43,941 bases of DNA, taken from Nocardia yamanashiensis NBRC 100130 (GTDB taxonomy: Bacteria > Actinomycetota > Actinomycetes > Mycobacteriales > Mycobacteriaceae). The first letter of the stretch is position 1, and every line of letters begins with the position of its first letter. A model generated the notes under the pieces. The model worked only from the letters and a program-made list of their open reading frames with translations, was not told where the DNA came from and did not search any database. The position numbers and the translations under genes are program-made. The stretch spans positions 1 to 43,941 of the forward strand of contig NZ_BDCD01000051.1 of assembly GCF_001613325.1 (NCBI RefSeq). Direction: 5' to 3'. Positions 23,945 to 32,429 of the stretch are shown one piece after another.

Positions 23945-24950
23945 ATGCTGAGGGTCATCATCGGGATGGACCCGCACAAGCGCTCGGCCACCATCGAAGC
24001 CGTCGACCCGACCGGGCGCGTCCTGGTCACCGGCAGATACGCCACCGACAATGTTGGATTCACGGAAATGCTCACCGCCGGAAGACGATTCGCCGATCGG
24101 GTATGGGCGGTCGAGGGATGCAACGGCATCGGGCGCCACCTGGCGCACCGGCTGGTCCACGACGGCGAGACGGTGATCGACGTGCCGACGAAACTGTCAG
24201 CGCAGGTCCGGGTGTTCGCCACCGGCAACGGCCGCAAGATCGACCCGGTCGATGCCCACTCGGTCGCGCTGGCCGCCCTGCACGCGCCCGGGGCTGCTGC
24301 GGGTCGAAGCCGACCCGGACCTGGTGGCCCTGGGCATGCTCGCCGACCGCCGCGACGAACTCGGCCGCGCACACACCGCAACCCTGTGCCGGATTCACCC
24401 GCTGCTGCTCGAGCTGATTCCCGGCGGCGCCAAGGCATTCCTCACCGCACGACAGGCTCGAGCTTTGATCGCCGAGGTCACCCCACGCGACGCCGCCTCG
24501 CGGGTCCGGCGGCGACTGGTCGTGGAAATGATCGAGGAACTGGAGACCATCGACCGCAAGACCCGCGCCGCGGACAAGGAACTGCGCCAGCTCGTCCTCG
24601 ACCGCGGATCCACCCTGATGGACCTGCACGGCATCGGACCATCCTCAGCGGCAAGGCTTTTGGCCGACACCGGCGACATCCATCGATTCCGTGACCGGGA
24701 CCGGTTCGCATCCTGGAACGGCACCGCACCCCTGGACGCGTCCTCAGGCGAGCAGCAACGCCACCGACTCTCACACGCCGGCAACCGCAAAATCAACCGC
24801 GTCCTGCACATCATGGCCATCGTTCAACTACGAAACCCCACACCCGGCCGCGTCTACTACGACCTGCGCAAGGGCGGCGGCAAGACCTCGATGGAAGCCC
24901 TGCGCGCACTCAAACGCCGACTCTCGAACCTCATCAATCAGTCCGATGTA
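23945..24950 (+). pseudogene. IS110-family transposase, frameshifted and 3'-truncated
   Basis: The N-terminal DEDD domain is present: GMDPHK (first Asp), VEGCNG (Glu) and RKIDPVDAHS (two Asp). At a GGGG run (24290-24293) the frame shifts by +1, after which LLRVEADPDLV... leads to the C-terminal transposase_20 domain with LHGIGPSSAARLLADTGD and the conserved RNRKINRV-like region. The normal C-terminus is replaced after about RRLSNLINQ. IS110 enzymes use a RuvC-like/serine mechanism guided by a bridge RNA. This copy is probably inactive. Confidence 0.8.
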
Positions 24951-25395
24951 CAACCCCATGCCCAGGGCGATGCATGGTGCCCCTCGCGTCGGCCTCACCA
25001 GGGCGCGCCCATCGATTCATGTCAACGTGGACAACATCGGCAGCGCGATGGACTGGATCAACCTGCACCAGCGCCAGGCGGCGATGACCTACAGCCGACG
25101 CTGAGCATCCGCGCAGCGCCTCACCTCCGCGTCGAGGTGGGGCGTCGCGCAGCAAGACTCGCGGGCAGGCAACCCACGAAGTACTGGTGACCGGCTGCTA
25201 CCTCCGGTTTGCGGCCGTCGCTGGCAATGATGGTGAAGTAGCGGGCGGGACGGGAAAGCATGTAGTGCGTTTTGCCTGGTCAACCAGGTTATCTGCAGCG
25301 GTAACGTGGGTGATGTCCACGATGTGATTCTCATATCCGCTGATACGCAAAAGATCCCAGATTCGGCTGGCGCTGTGGTCCGGGCCACTCCGCGG
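24951..25395. other. No supported gene; junk after IS110
   Basis: The sequence beyond the transposase loses its match to the family. Short frames (for example one ending IHVNVDNIGSAMDWINLHQR and then QAAMTYSRR at ~25102) may be remnants but have no start or known partner. No repeat or RNA signal was seen. Confidence 0.4.
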
Positions 25396-26631
25396 TTAGG
25401 CGGCGTGCACGTACTCGGTCAGTGTCTCCCGCATCTCGGAGGCGACCGCGGAGTTGGGGAAGTGTTTGCCCAGCAGCGATTCCAGCTGGTTCAGCCGTTT
25501 GCGCACCCAGGAGAAGTGGTGTTCGATCGACACCTCGAGGACTGGGGCAACGGCCGCCAGCGACGCGTCCAAGTCCCCCAGTCGGGCGTTCGCCGAGGCG
25601 AGGTAGATGGTAGTCAGCATCTCGTCGCCGGGTGAGCGCTGCACCTTCCATGCCTTCAAGGCGTCCTCGGAGGCGGCCACCGACTTGCGGAGCGTTTTCG
25701 GGTCCTCGGCCCACATGAGCGAGAACCCGTGGTAATAGATCTGTTTCGCTGGGGTGAAGGTGAAAAGCCCTGGCACCTCGTCGGGTCCGCAGTCGTCGCG
25801 GGCGCGGTCGGCCTCGGTGAGCAATTCCAGAGCGCGGACGGAGTCGCCGAGGTTGGCGACCGAGGCGGCCAGCCCGCACAGCAGGCGCGGCCCGGCGGTA
25901 CCGGTGGAGCGGCCCGCGTAGTTCAGTCCGTCGGTGGCGGCGTCGCGGGCGAGATCGAAATCCTTGGTGAACCGGAAGGCGAGAGCCTGTGTGCCGCGTG
26001 CCCAGGCACGCAGCTGATCGTGTCCGGCGCGCTCACCCATGTTGAACGCCGCCTGGGCGTGCAGCTTCGCCGCGTCGGCCTGCCCGAGATCCAGGGTCAG
26101 GTACGACAGCACCCCCGACGCCCGCCCCAGCAGCACGTAGAGGTCCCGGATCTGTTCGGGGGTGTGTGCACCTGATCGGATACGCCGCAACAGCTCAGCG
26201 CGCACGCCAAGAGCCCGTTTCAGTGTCTCCTCGTAGGACTCCAGTCGTGCCTTCGTGGAGATATCCCAGATGTCTTGGCCGAGCGCGTCGAGGTCGGCCC
26301 CGTCCGGCACATACAGCAGTTCCTCGGATCCGCGCCGCGCTTCCTCGAGCAGGCGCATAGTGTCCTCGGCGTGCGCCCGTTCGCGCTGGTCGGAATCCCA
26401 TGCCGCAACGAGAACCCCGCCCGCGTCCAGCGTTCGATCCGTCCGTTCGGCCCACCCGCGATCCGAGGGCCAGCGCCGCCCGTTCTCGATATTGCCCAGC
26501 TGAGACCAGTCGCAGAACAGCAACCCGGCGAGTTCGCGCAGCGACAGCCCGCGCGCCGTGCGCAGAGCGCGCAGAGCCTCGCCTGTCCGATTCGGGTTCA
26601 TCCCGAGCAATCTTTGTGCCGCTGTGGGCAT
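25396..26631 (-). CDS. XRE-family regulator with TPR-like C-terminus (411 aa)
   Basis: ATG 26631 (MPTAAQRLLGMNPNRTGEAL) has GAGGGG upstream. Residues ~15-70 are an XRE HTH (LRALRTARGLSLRELAGLL, then QLGNIENGRRWPSDRGW). The long C-terminal part (~100-411) is TPR-like. It resembles widely distributed actinobacterial regulators whose ligand is unknown. An inverted repeat (26649-26680) just upstream could be its operator. The divergent gene at 26811 is a resolvase-like protein similar to the one at 20761, repeating the pairing of these gene types. Confidence 0.85.
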   Translation of the reverse strand: MPTAAQRLLGMNPNRTGEALRALRTARGLSLRELAGLLFCDWSQLGNIENGRRWPSDRGWAERTDRTLDAGGVLVAAWDSDQRERAHAEDTMRLLEEARRGSEELLYVPDGADLDALGQDIWDISTKARLESYEETLKRALGVRAELLRRIRSGAHTPEQIRDLYVLLGRASGVLSYLTLDLGQADAAKLHAQAAFNMGERAGHDQLRAWARGTQALAFRFTKDFDLARDAATDGLNYAGRSTGTAGPRLLCGLAASVANLGDSVRALELLTEADRARDDCGPDEVPGLFTFTPAKQIYYHGFSLMWAEDPKTLRKSVAASEDALKAWKVQRSPGDEMLTTIYLASANARLGDLDASLAAVAPVLEVSIEHHFSWVRKRLNQLESLLGKHFPNSAVASEMRETLTEYVHAA

Positions 26632-26648
26632 TCGGTCCCCTCGCAACC

Positions 26649-26680
26649 GTGTTCAAATCCCGTCACGCAGTCCTGAACAC
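26649..26680. promoter_or_regulatory. Inverted-repeat operator candidate
   Basis: GTGTTCA (26649-26655) and TGAACAC (26674-26680) form perfect 7-bp arms with an 18-bp spacer. They lie directly upstream of the ribosome binding site of the XRE gene and 130 bp from the divergent start at 26811. It may be an autoregulatory site. Confidence 0.45.
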
Positions 26681-26810
26681 AGCGTATGCCCCTCGCCCGG
26701 CATCCGACCGGGGTTGGGTGAGAGTGCCGTCCGGGGCCGGACGTAGTTGCTCCACCCCCAACCTTCCCGGCCTCGGATCGCATCGAATCCACCGAGGGAG
26801 GGCCGAGGAC

Positions 26811-27146
26811 ATGAAGCCGCAACCGAGCGCGATCGGCTATCTGCGCGAAGACATTTCGGGCGCCAGTCGAGTATGGGACGAGAACCAGGTGCGTCGGCTG
26901 GCACAGCGGCTCGGCTACGACCTGCGCAGAGTGTTCATCTTCGATGAGCACACCGACCGCCCCGTGACACGGCTGTGCACGGCGGTGTCACGACTGGAAG
27001 CCGACGCCGTGGTCACGCCGTCGGCGGCACACTTCGGCGGCACGGTCCCCGGCGAGCTGGTGCAGCGCGCCGACGTGATCACGGTCAGCCCGGAGGAAAC
27101 CTACGCCCGAACCGCCATGGGTGAGCTTCCGAATGGCGTGGCCTAG
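26811..27146 (+). CDS. Resolvase-N-like small protein, paralogue 2 (111 aa)
   Basis: ATG 26811 follows GGGAGG. The protein starts MKPQPSAIGYLREDI and contains LGYDLRRVFIFDEH, then TRLCTAVSRLEADAVVTPSA. It shares the AIGYL start, the LGY segment and the A-x-x-TPxxAH segment with the protein at 20761-21117. It looks like a shortened serine-recombinase N-terminal fold without DNA-binding domain. It is divergent from an XRE/TPR regulator. Confidence 0.6.
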   Translation: MKPQPSAIGYLREDISGASRVWDENQVRRLAQRLGYDLRRVFIFDEHTDRPVTRLCTAVSRLEADAVVTPSAAHFGGTVPGELVQRADVITVSPEETYARTAMGELPNGVA

Positions 27147-27274
27147 TTCAGATATATGCGCGAACGTGCACCTATCGACGGGCTTCGCTATCCGGAATCG
27201 CGACCGAGCGCATCGGGGCATCGGGGCATCGGGCGCAGCCAATTGAAGTACACAACTGGATAGGTCGAAAGATC

Positions 27275-27646
27275 ATGCATTACAACCGAATTCGCCAGCC
27301 CGCGGTTTGCCGGTGGTCGTTGGTCCGTGTCCTGCTCGTGCTCTTCGCGGCGCTGGCTCTGTCTCTGGCATCTCAACCACCCGGCGCGATCGCCGAGGCC
27401 CCCTCGAAAGACTGGTGCGATAGCCGCTGGGAGGAACTCCGCAACGACTGCCTGAGCCGGTTCATCAACGACTCCTCCAAGGTGGTGCAGTGCTACAAGG
27501 TCGTAGATGACTGGTACGCAAAGTGTTTGAGAGGCGACATCAACACGACGAGTCCATGCCTCTGCGATCTGCTGAAACCGCTCGGTTTCGACCGGCGGGT
27601 ACCCATAGACCCGGAAATCTTCGATCCGGGCCACTCCGGCGAATAG
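27275..27646 (+). CDS. Secreted small six-cysteine protein (123 aa)
   Basis: ATG 27275 gives a signal peptide: basic MHYNRIRQPAVCRWSLVR, then VLLVLFAALALSLA, with a likely cleavage near AIAEA. The mature part has six Cys (WCDSR, NDCLS, VQCYK, AKCLR, CLC), which suggests up to three disulfides outside the cell. Many aromatic and charged residues flank them. I do not recognise the family. It is followed 10 bp later by a DUF6968-like gene, so they may be co-transcribed. Confidence 0.7.
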   Translation: MHYNRIRQPAVCRWSLVRVLLVLFAALALSLASQPPGAIAEAPSKDWCDSRWEELRNDCLSRFINDSSKVVQCYKVVDDWYAKCLRGDINTTSPCLCDLLKPLGFDRRVPIDPEIFDPGHSGE

Positions 27647-27656
27647 TTTGGGAAAC

Positions 27657-28001
27657 ATGACGACAGCTCTGATCGAGGCGGCGGGTGAGTTCGGCGACCC
27701 GATCGCGGTTCGTGAACTGATCTCGGCCGAGCACGGCGGAACGGTGCTGGTGGAGATCGGCGCACCACGCAAGGTGACCCGCAAGCTCCCGAACTCCGAT
27801 CTGACCGTGGACGAATGGCTGTGCCCGTGGCGGATCACCGGCCTGAGCGACTCACCTCGCGTCGCGGTCAGCGCTGGCCTGGACAGCATGCAAGCGCTCC
27901 AGTCCGCCATGATCCTGGCGGCAGCCGACCTCGAGGGGTTCAAGCACCCGGTGACCTGGCACGGCGGTAGCCCGGATCTAACGCTGGCGCTGGTCGAGTA
28001 G
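27657..28001 (+). CDS. DUF6968-like protein (114 aa)
   Basis: ATG 27657 (MTTALIEAAGEFGDPIAVRE) follows GGGAAAC. The TTG at 27648 is less likely. The C-terminal part has WLCPWRITGL followed by AGLDSMQALQSAMILAAADL, the pattern I associate with DUF6968, a small actinobacterial family of unknown function. There is no signal peptide or membrane segment. It ends before a hairpin that could stop transcription between this and the convergent large gene. Confidence 0.65.
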   Translation: MTTALIEAAGEFGDPIAVRELISAEHGGTVLVEIGAPRKVTRKLPNSDLTVDEWLCPWRITGLSDSPRVAVSAGLDSMQALQSAMILAAADLEGFKHPVTWHGGSPDLTLALVE

Positions 28002-28007
28002 AGGACG

Positions 28008-28044
28008 TGGCCCGGGTGTCTCGAATGATCGGGATACCGGGCCA
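28008..28044. terminator. Convergent-gene hairpin
   Basis: TGGCCCGG (28008-28015) pairs with CCGGGCCA (28037-28044) around a 21-nt loop. It lies just after the DUF6968-like stop and before the stop of the convergent 881-aa gene (28132), so it could end both messages. No T-run is present. Confidence 0.45.
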
Positions 28045-28131
28045 TCGGCTCGGCTAGTTCACTGAGTGGTTGGGACAGTACACACTTATCGCCGCACCCC
28101 GCCAACCCGCGTATGACCGGCGGCCCCAGCC

Positions 28132-30777
28132 TCAACTTGACCGTGTTGCCGGCCGAAGCCAGGCCAGTGCCCGTAGGTCACCTGCGGCCACTGCACGTTG
28201 ACGCCAGCTAAGCGCCTCGTCAATACGGTTTCGGCCGTACAACAGGTTAGCCAGTTCGAACATGGCAGGGGCGAGGTGCGCTTCGGCTGCCTTGCGGTGC
28301 CAGATCTCGGCTTCGTCGAGATCCCCACGGTCTGCGAATAGTTGACCGAGGTTGAACATGGCCTTGGTGCTGCCGAGTTCAACGGCCGAGCGGTAGTCGG
28401 CTTCGGCGGCCGCCCAGTCGCCGCGCTCTGCGGCGAGATACCCGAGGCTGAAGGCTGCCTGTTGATGGCCGAGGTTGGCAGCGTTTCGATACCAAACCTC
28501 GGCTTCGTTCTGCTCCTTGCGCTGATAGAGCAGCAGGTTCGCGAGGCTGAACATCGAGGCGGGCTCGCCGAGTTCGCAGGCTTTGCGCAACCAGGTCTCA
28601 GCACGGTCGTGATCGCCGTTATGGCGGAGCAGTTCTCCCAGATTGTGCATGGCGCTGGTGTGGCCGAGTTCCGCGGCGTCGTGGAGCCAGACCATGGCCT
28701 CAGTGTGATCACCCTGATCGGCATACAGGCATCCGAGGTTGTATTTGGAATCGATGTAGCCGCGGTCGGCCGCGAGGTGAAACCATCCCTGGGCGCCCGC
28801 GATATCGCCAGCCCTCGCCCGTAGGACTCCAAGATTGTGCATGGCCTTAGCCGCATTCAAGTCCGCCGCTCTGCGGTACCAGGCCTCGGCGTCAGCGAAG
28901 TTGCCTTCATCCTCGGCGTCGATGCCCATGTTGAACATGGCGTCGGCATTACCGTGGTCGGCGGCTTTGCGATTCCATGCTTTGGCTTGGTCGAGGTCGC
29001 CTTGGCTCTTGAGCGTAACTCCAAGGTTGTACATGGCCTGGGCGTCGCCGAGGTCAGCGGCTTTGCGTTCCCAGCGCATTGCTTCTGCGGGATCTCCCGC
29101 TGTTTCGAGCACGATCGCGAGGTTGCACATTGCACCGGTATGACCGAGGTCAGCGCCTTTGCGGTACCAGGCTCGTGCCTGGTCGAAATCGCCTTGCTCG
29201 CCGTTCAGGAAGCCCAGATTGAACATGGCAGCGGCGTCGCCGAGGTCGGCGGCACGCTGGGTCAGGTCCCGGGCGACACCGAAGCACTGGCGGTGGTAGG
29301 CGTGGGAACCAATCTCGGTGAGTATTTCGTGGTCTGCGTCGGTAGTCGCGGTGTGCCAAAAGGATTCAGCGATAGTGCGGGGCGGACGGCCGTGCAGGCC
29401 GTCATCGGCTGCGGTGAGGTAGTCGAAGGCCTGATATCCGCGGGTATGCTCGTCGAGCCACTGGGTCGACAGTGCCGCAATATGGGCGCTGGCCTCGACT
29501 GGTGTGCGTGCGGCGCGAATCGCGGAGGTCATCACCGCAGGATCGACGTCGTGTTCGGGATGGGTTCGGCGCAGGGCCAGGGTGGCCAGGTTAGTCAGCA
29601 CAGGTTCGGGAATCGGATCGTATCGGCCGATGCGTGCCCAGTCGATCGCGGTTTCGATCACCACTCGCAGCGGCGGGTCGATCCGGGCGGCGCGGTCATA
29701 GCGGTCGAGCAAGGCCGGGGCGCCGGCGATGACTTCCCCGAGTCCATATCCCAGTTTCCGGTAGTGGGCTAGTGGAAGGTCGGGATAGGCGAATTCGGCG
29801 ACGGCCTGCTCGTCCGGATCTTGGACAGTGGATTCCAGGTCGATTGTGGTGGCCTGGCGGATCAGTTCACCGATATCACCGGCGAGTTCGCCTCTCTTCG
29901 CATCATGCAATCGGTCGTATTCTTCACGACGCAGGGTCCCCACCACCGTGGTGGGCGCGGCGCGCAAGAGCAGATGAGCCAATCTCGCGGGGGTCAATCC
30001 CGCATTGCCGCCGAGGAACCGGTCCAGGTCATCGAGCCACACCACGAGCCGGTCAGCGCTGCCGATGTACGCCGGATGCTCCGGCAGATCACCGAGCCTT
30101 TCTTTCGCAGGGACCAGCACTCGCGCATCATCGGCTGCCCGCACGAGCGCTTCGAACAGGCTTCGGGTCTTGCCCGCCTTCGACGGCCCGATCACGACCG
30201 TCAACCGACGCTGGCCGAACGCCGCTATTAGATCGTCGTCGACCCGGCGTGGCACGTACGGGTCCTTCCTCGGAGCCTCGGCAGCGGATCCGTGCCGATC
30301 GCGGTCACTGAATTGGGATTCGGTAGCCCCCAACCGGTATGGGTCCAGCTCCACCGCTCGTGGGGGTTGGCCCGTATCGTCGAGAACCACCGCAAGCCCG
30401 GCCCACGCCCGGCGATCAATATCGCTGTCGCGGTTAGAACCTCCGGCCGAACTGAGAGGATCTGTATCCCCGCGCACGAGCAGACGTTTCCACCATTCGA
30501 AATCGCGGTGCCGCTCTTCGATGCCGAGGTGTTCGGCCTCGGCGATGACGCGGCACGCGGTCACGAATTGCAACACCGTGGTCAGCTTCGGTGCCGGCGC
30601 GGACGCCGTCGCAGCATTGCGCAGGGTGGTCTCACCGACCGCGTCGCCAGCACGGCGCTCGATGAGGATCTCGGCCAGCCTCCGGTAGCTCGGGTCGCCC
30701 ACGGATGCGCGCAGCCGTGCCAGCTCGTCGGCCAGGCGGGCGCGCGCACCCGCATCATCGCAATCCATCGCAGTCAT
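28132..30777 (-). CDS. P-loop NTPase with TPR/Sel1 repeats, STAND-like (881 aa)
   Basis: Residues ~1-80 form a small helical, HTH-like domain (RLAEILIERRAGDAVGETTL). A P-loop follows at ~194-202 (IGPSKAGKT) and a Walker B at ~242-250 (LVVWLDDLDRF). A helical region then leads to 11 repeats of 32-33 residues (about 514-870), each with the pattern AMxNLGxLxxxxGDxxxAxxWxRKAADLG, so TPR/Sel1 type. This is the architecture of STAND signalling ATPases, which sense ligands through repeats. ATG 30777 has AGGGGG upstream. A 43-aa membrane peptide gene lies 32 bp upstream. A defence role is possible but not shown. Confidence 0.85.
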   Translation of the reverse strand: MTAMDCDDAGARARLADELARLRASVGDPSYRRLAEILIERRAGDAVGETTLRNAATASAPAPKLTTVLQFVTACRVIAEAEHLGIEERHRDFEWWKRLLVRGDTDPLSSAGGSNRDSDIDRRAWAGLAVVLDDTGQPPRAVELDPYRLGATESQFSDRDRHGSAAEAPRKDPYVPRRVDDDLIAAFGQRRLTVVIGPSKAGKTRSLFEALVRAADDARVLVPAKERLGDLPEHPAYIGSADRLVVWLDDLDRFLGGNAGLTPARLAHLLLRAAPTTVVGTLRREEYDRLHDAKRGELAGDIGELIRQATTIDLESTVQDPDEQAVAEFAYPDLPLAHYRKLGYGLGEVIAGAPALLDRYDRAARIDPPLRVVIETAIDWARIGRYDPIPEPVLTNLATLALRRTHPEHDVDPAVMTSAIRAARTPVEASAHIAALSTQWLDEHTRGYQAFDYLTAADDGLHGRPPRTIAESFWHTATTDADHEILTEIGSHAYHRQCFGVARDLTQRAADLGDAAAMFNLGFLNGEQGDFDQARAWYRKGADLGHTGAMCNLAIVLETAGDPAEAMRWERKAADLGDAQAMYNLGVTLKSQGDLDQAKAWNRKAADHGNADAMFNMGIDAEDEGNFADAEAWYRRAADLNAAKAMHNLGVLRARAGDIAGAQGWFHLAADRGYIDSKYNLGCLYADQGDHTEAMVWLHDAAELGHTSAMHNLGELLRHNGDHDRAETWLRKACELGEPASMFSLANLLLYQRKEQNEAEVWYRNAANLGHQQAAFSLGYLAAERGDWAAAEADYRSAVELGSTKAMFNLGQLFADRGDLDEAEIWHRKAAEAHLAPAMFELANLLYGRNRIDEALSWRQRAVAAGDLRALAWLRPATRSS

Positions 30778-30809
30778 CGTGCCCCCTGGCCCAGATCAGT
30801 GCGGGGCCT

Positions 30810-30941
30810 TCACAATCCACTGACCCACAACAGCACTGCGGCCGCCGCGGTGAGGACGACCACGCACACCACGAACCGCCACAACGCCGACCATTTTGCC
30901 ATCGCCTTGCGCACGGTCAGGCCAATCTCTCGCCACATCAT
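30810..30941 (-). CDS. Small membrane peptide (43 aa)
   Basis: ATG 30941 with GGGAGAA upstream gives MMWREIGLTVRKAMAKWSAL, then WRFVVCVVVLTAAAAVLLWV and a short tail. This is a basic amphipathic start followed by one hydrophobic helix that would span the membrane. It ends 32 bp before the start of the NTPase and so is very probably in its operon. It could be a membrane partner or effector of the NTPase; this is inference. Confidence 0.65.
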   Translation of the reverse strand: MMWREIGLTVRKAMAKWSALWRFVVCVVVLTAAAAVLLWVSGL

Positions 30942-31126
30942 TGTTCTCCCTTGTTCCGCGCCCACTCAGTGGGTCGAAAACCACTTCAGCACAAGGAAAA
31001 TCGCAGATCAGCTAACTGATCGACCCTGATGAGAAGTGCGCGAGAACGATCGGCAATGAGGAAATCTCAGGCGAGTTGGGTAATGGTCGAGGCAAGCTCG
31101 GTCTGAGCAAAATGGCACTCATGACT

Positions 31127-31131
31127 GTAGA
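31127..31131 (+). repeat. Left target-site duplication of IS21
   Basis: GTAGA precedes the left end of the IS21-family element and is repeated at 33280-33284 after the right end. Confidence 0.8.
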
Positions 31132-31202
31132 TGTCGGCGCTCTTCCAAAAGTAGGCCACTGGCGCTCTTCGAAAAGTAGGCCACCCGTCCACGATCGGAA
31201 GG

Positions 31203-32429
31203 GTGATCTCAGTGCAGGATTGGGCGCAGATCAGGTATCTCCACGCCAGCGAGGGGCTGTCGATGCGGGCCATCGCGGCCCGGATGGGCATCTCGCGGGA
31301 CACGGTCGCGCGAGCGATCAAGTCCGACTCGCCACCGCGCTATCAGCGGGTGGCGGGCCCGTCGGCGTTCGATGCGTTCGAGTCGCTGGTGCGCGAGCTG
31401 CTGGCCAGGTTCCCGGCGATGCCGGCCTCGGTGGTCGCCGAACGGGTGGGCTGGTCGGGATCCTCGTCGTGGTTCCGCAAGAAAGTGGCCGAGTTGCGGC
31501 CGGAATATGCGCCGAAGGATCCGGCCGATCGCCTGGATTACCGGCCCAGGGACCAGGCTCAGTGTGATCTATGGTTCCCGCCGACGCGAATTCCGTTGGG
31601 CGCCGGGCAGATCGGAACGCCACCGGTGCTGGTGATGGTGGCCTCGTTCTCGCGGTTTCTCACCGCGATGATGATCCCGACCCGCACCACCGCGGATCTG
31701 CTGGCTGGAATGTGGGCCTTGCTGTCGGATCAGCTGGAGCGGGTGCCTCGAAGACTGTTGTGGGACAACGAATCAGGCATCGGCAAGGGCGGGCATCTGG
31801 CGACCGGAGTCGCTGCGTTCACCGGAATGTTGGCGACCAGCATCGTCCAATGCAAACCGTTCGACCCCGAGTCCAAAGGCATCGTCGAACGCGCCAACGG
31901 CTATCTCGAGACATCGTTCTTGCCGGGCCGATCATTCGAGTCCCCGACGGACTTCAACCTCCAGCTCGCCGACTGGCTGCCGATCGCGAATTCCCGTCTT
32001 GTCCGGAGGCTTTCGGCGCGACCGAACGAGCTGATCGGCACCGATCGAGCCGCGATGGCAGCCCTGCCTCCGATCGGTCCGGCGATCGGATTCAGCTACC
32101 GCGCTCGGCTGCCACGCGACTACTACCTGCGGGTCCTGGGCAACGACTACTCGATCGACCCGGTCGTGATCGGGAGGATGATCGACGTCCATGCCGATCT
32201 GGATGCCGTGGTCGCCCGCTGCGACGGACTGCTCGTCGCCAACCACCACCGCGCCTGGTCCAAGGCCCTCACCATCACCGACCCCGACCACGTCCGGTCG
32301 GCGGCAAGATTGCGAGAGGCGTTCGCCCACAAGAACTCCCACACAACCCAAGACGATGATCTGACACGTGATCTGGCCGACTACGACGCTCGCTTCGGCG
32401 TCGACTTCACCGGCGAGGGGGTCGCATGA
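31203..32429 (+). CDS. istA: IS21 transposase IstA (408 aa)
   Basis: The N-terminus is an HTH (GLSMRAIAARMGISRDTVAR). The DDE catalytic core follows: D in QAQCDLW, D in LLWDNESG and E in SKGIVERANGYLETSF. The C-terminal part is the IS21 beta-barrel region (LPRDYYLRVLGNDYSIDP). Length and motifs fit a complete IstA, which cuts and joins the element ends. The stop overlaps the istB start (ATGA). GTG/ATG choices near 31203-31218 leave the exact start open; ATG 31203 region is taken. Confidence 0.92.
   Translation: MISVQDWAQIRYLHASEGLSMRAIAARMGISRDTVARAIKSDSPPRYQRVAGPSAFDAFESLVRELLARFPAMPASVVAERVGWSGSSSWFRKKVAELRPEYAPKDPADRLDYRPRDQAQCDLWFPPTRIPLGAGQIGTPPVLVMVASFSRFLTAMMIPTRTTADLLAGMWALLSDQLERVPRRLLWDNESGIGKGGHLATGVAAFTGMLATSIVQCKPFDPESKGIVERANGYLETSFLPGRSFESPTDFNLQLADWLPIANSRLVRRLSARPNELIGTDRAAMAALPPIGPAIGFSYRARLPRDYYLRVLGNDYSIDPVVIGRMIDVHADLDAVVARCDGLLVANHHRAWSKALTITDPDHVRSAARLREAFAHKNSHTTQDDDLTRDLADYDARFGVDFTGEGVA

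Noticed and set aside
26640..26665. GTTCAAATCC as a tRNA T-arm remnant
   Set aside because: The flanking bases do not pair as a T stem and no other tRNA part is visible; an inverted-repeat operator explains it better.
27205..27240. Short gcatcgggg tandem repeat
   Set aside because: Only two or three imperfect units; no evidence of function.
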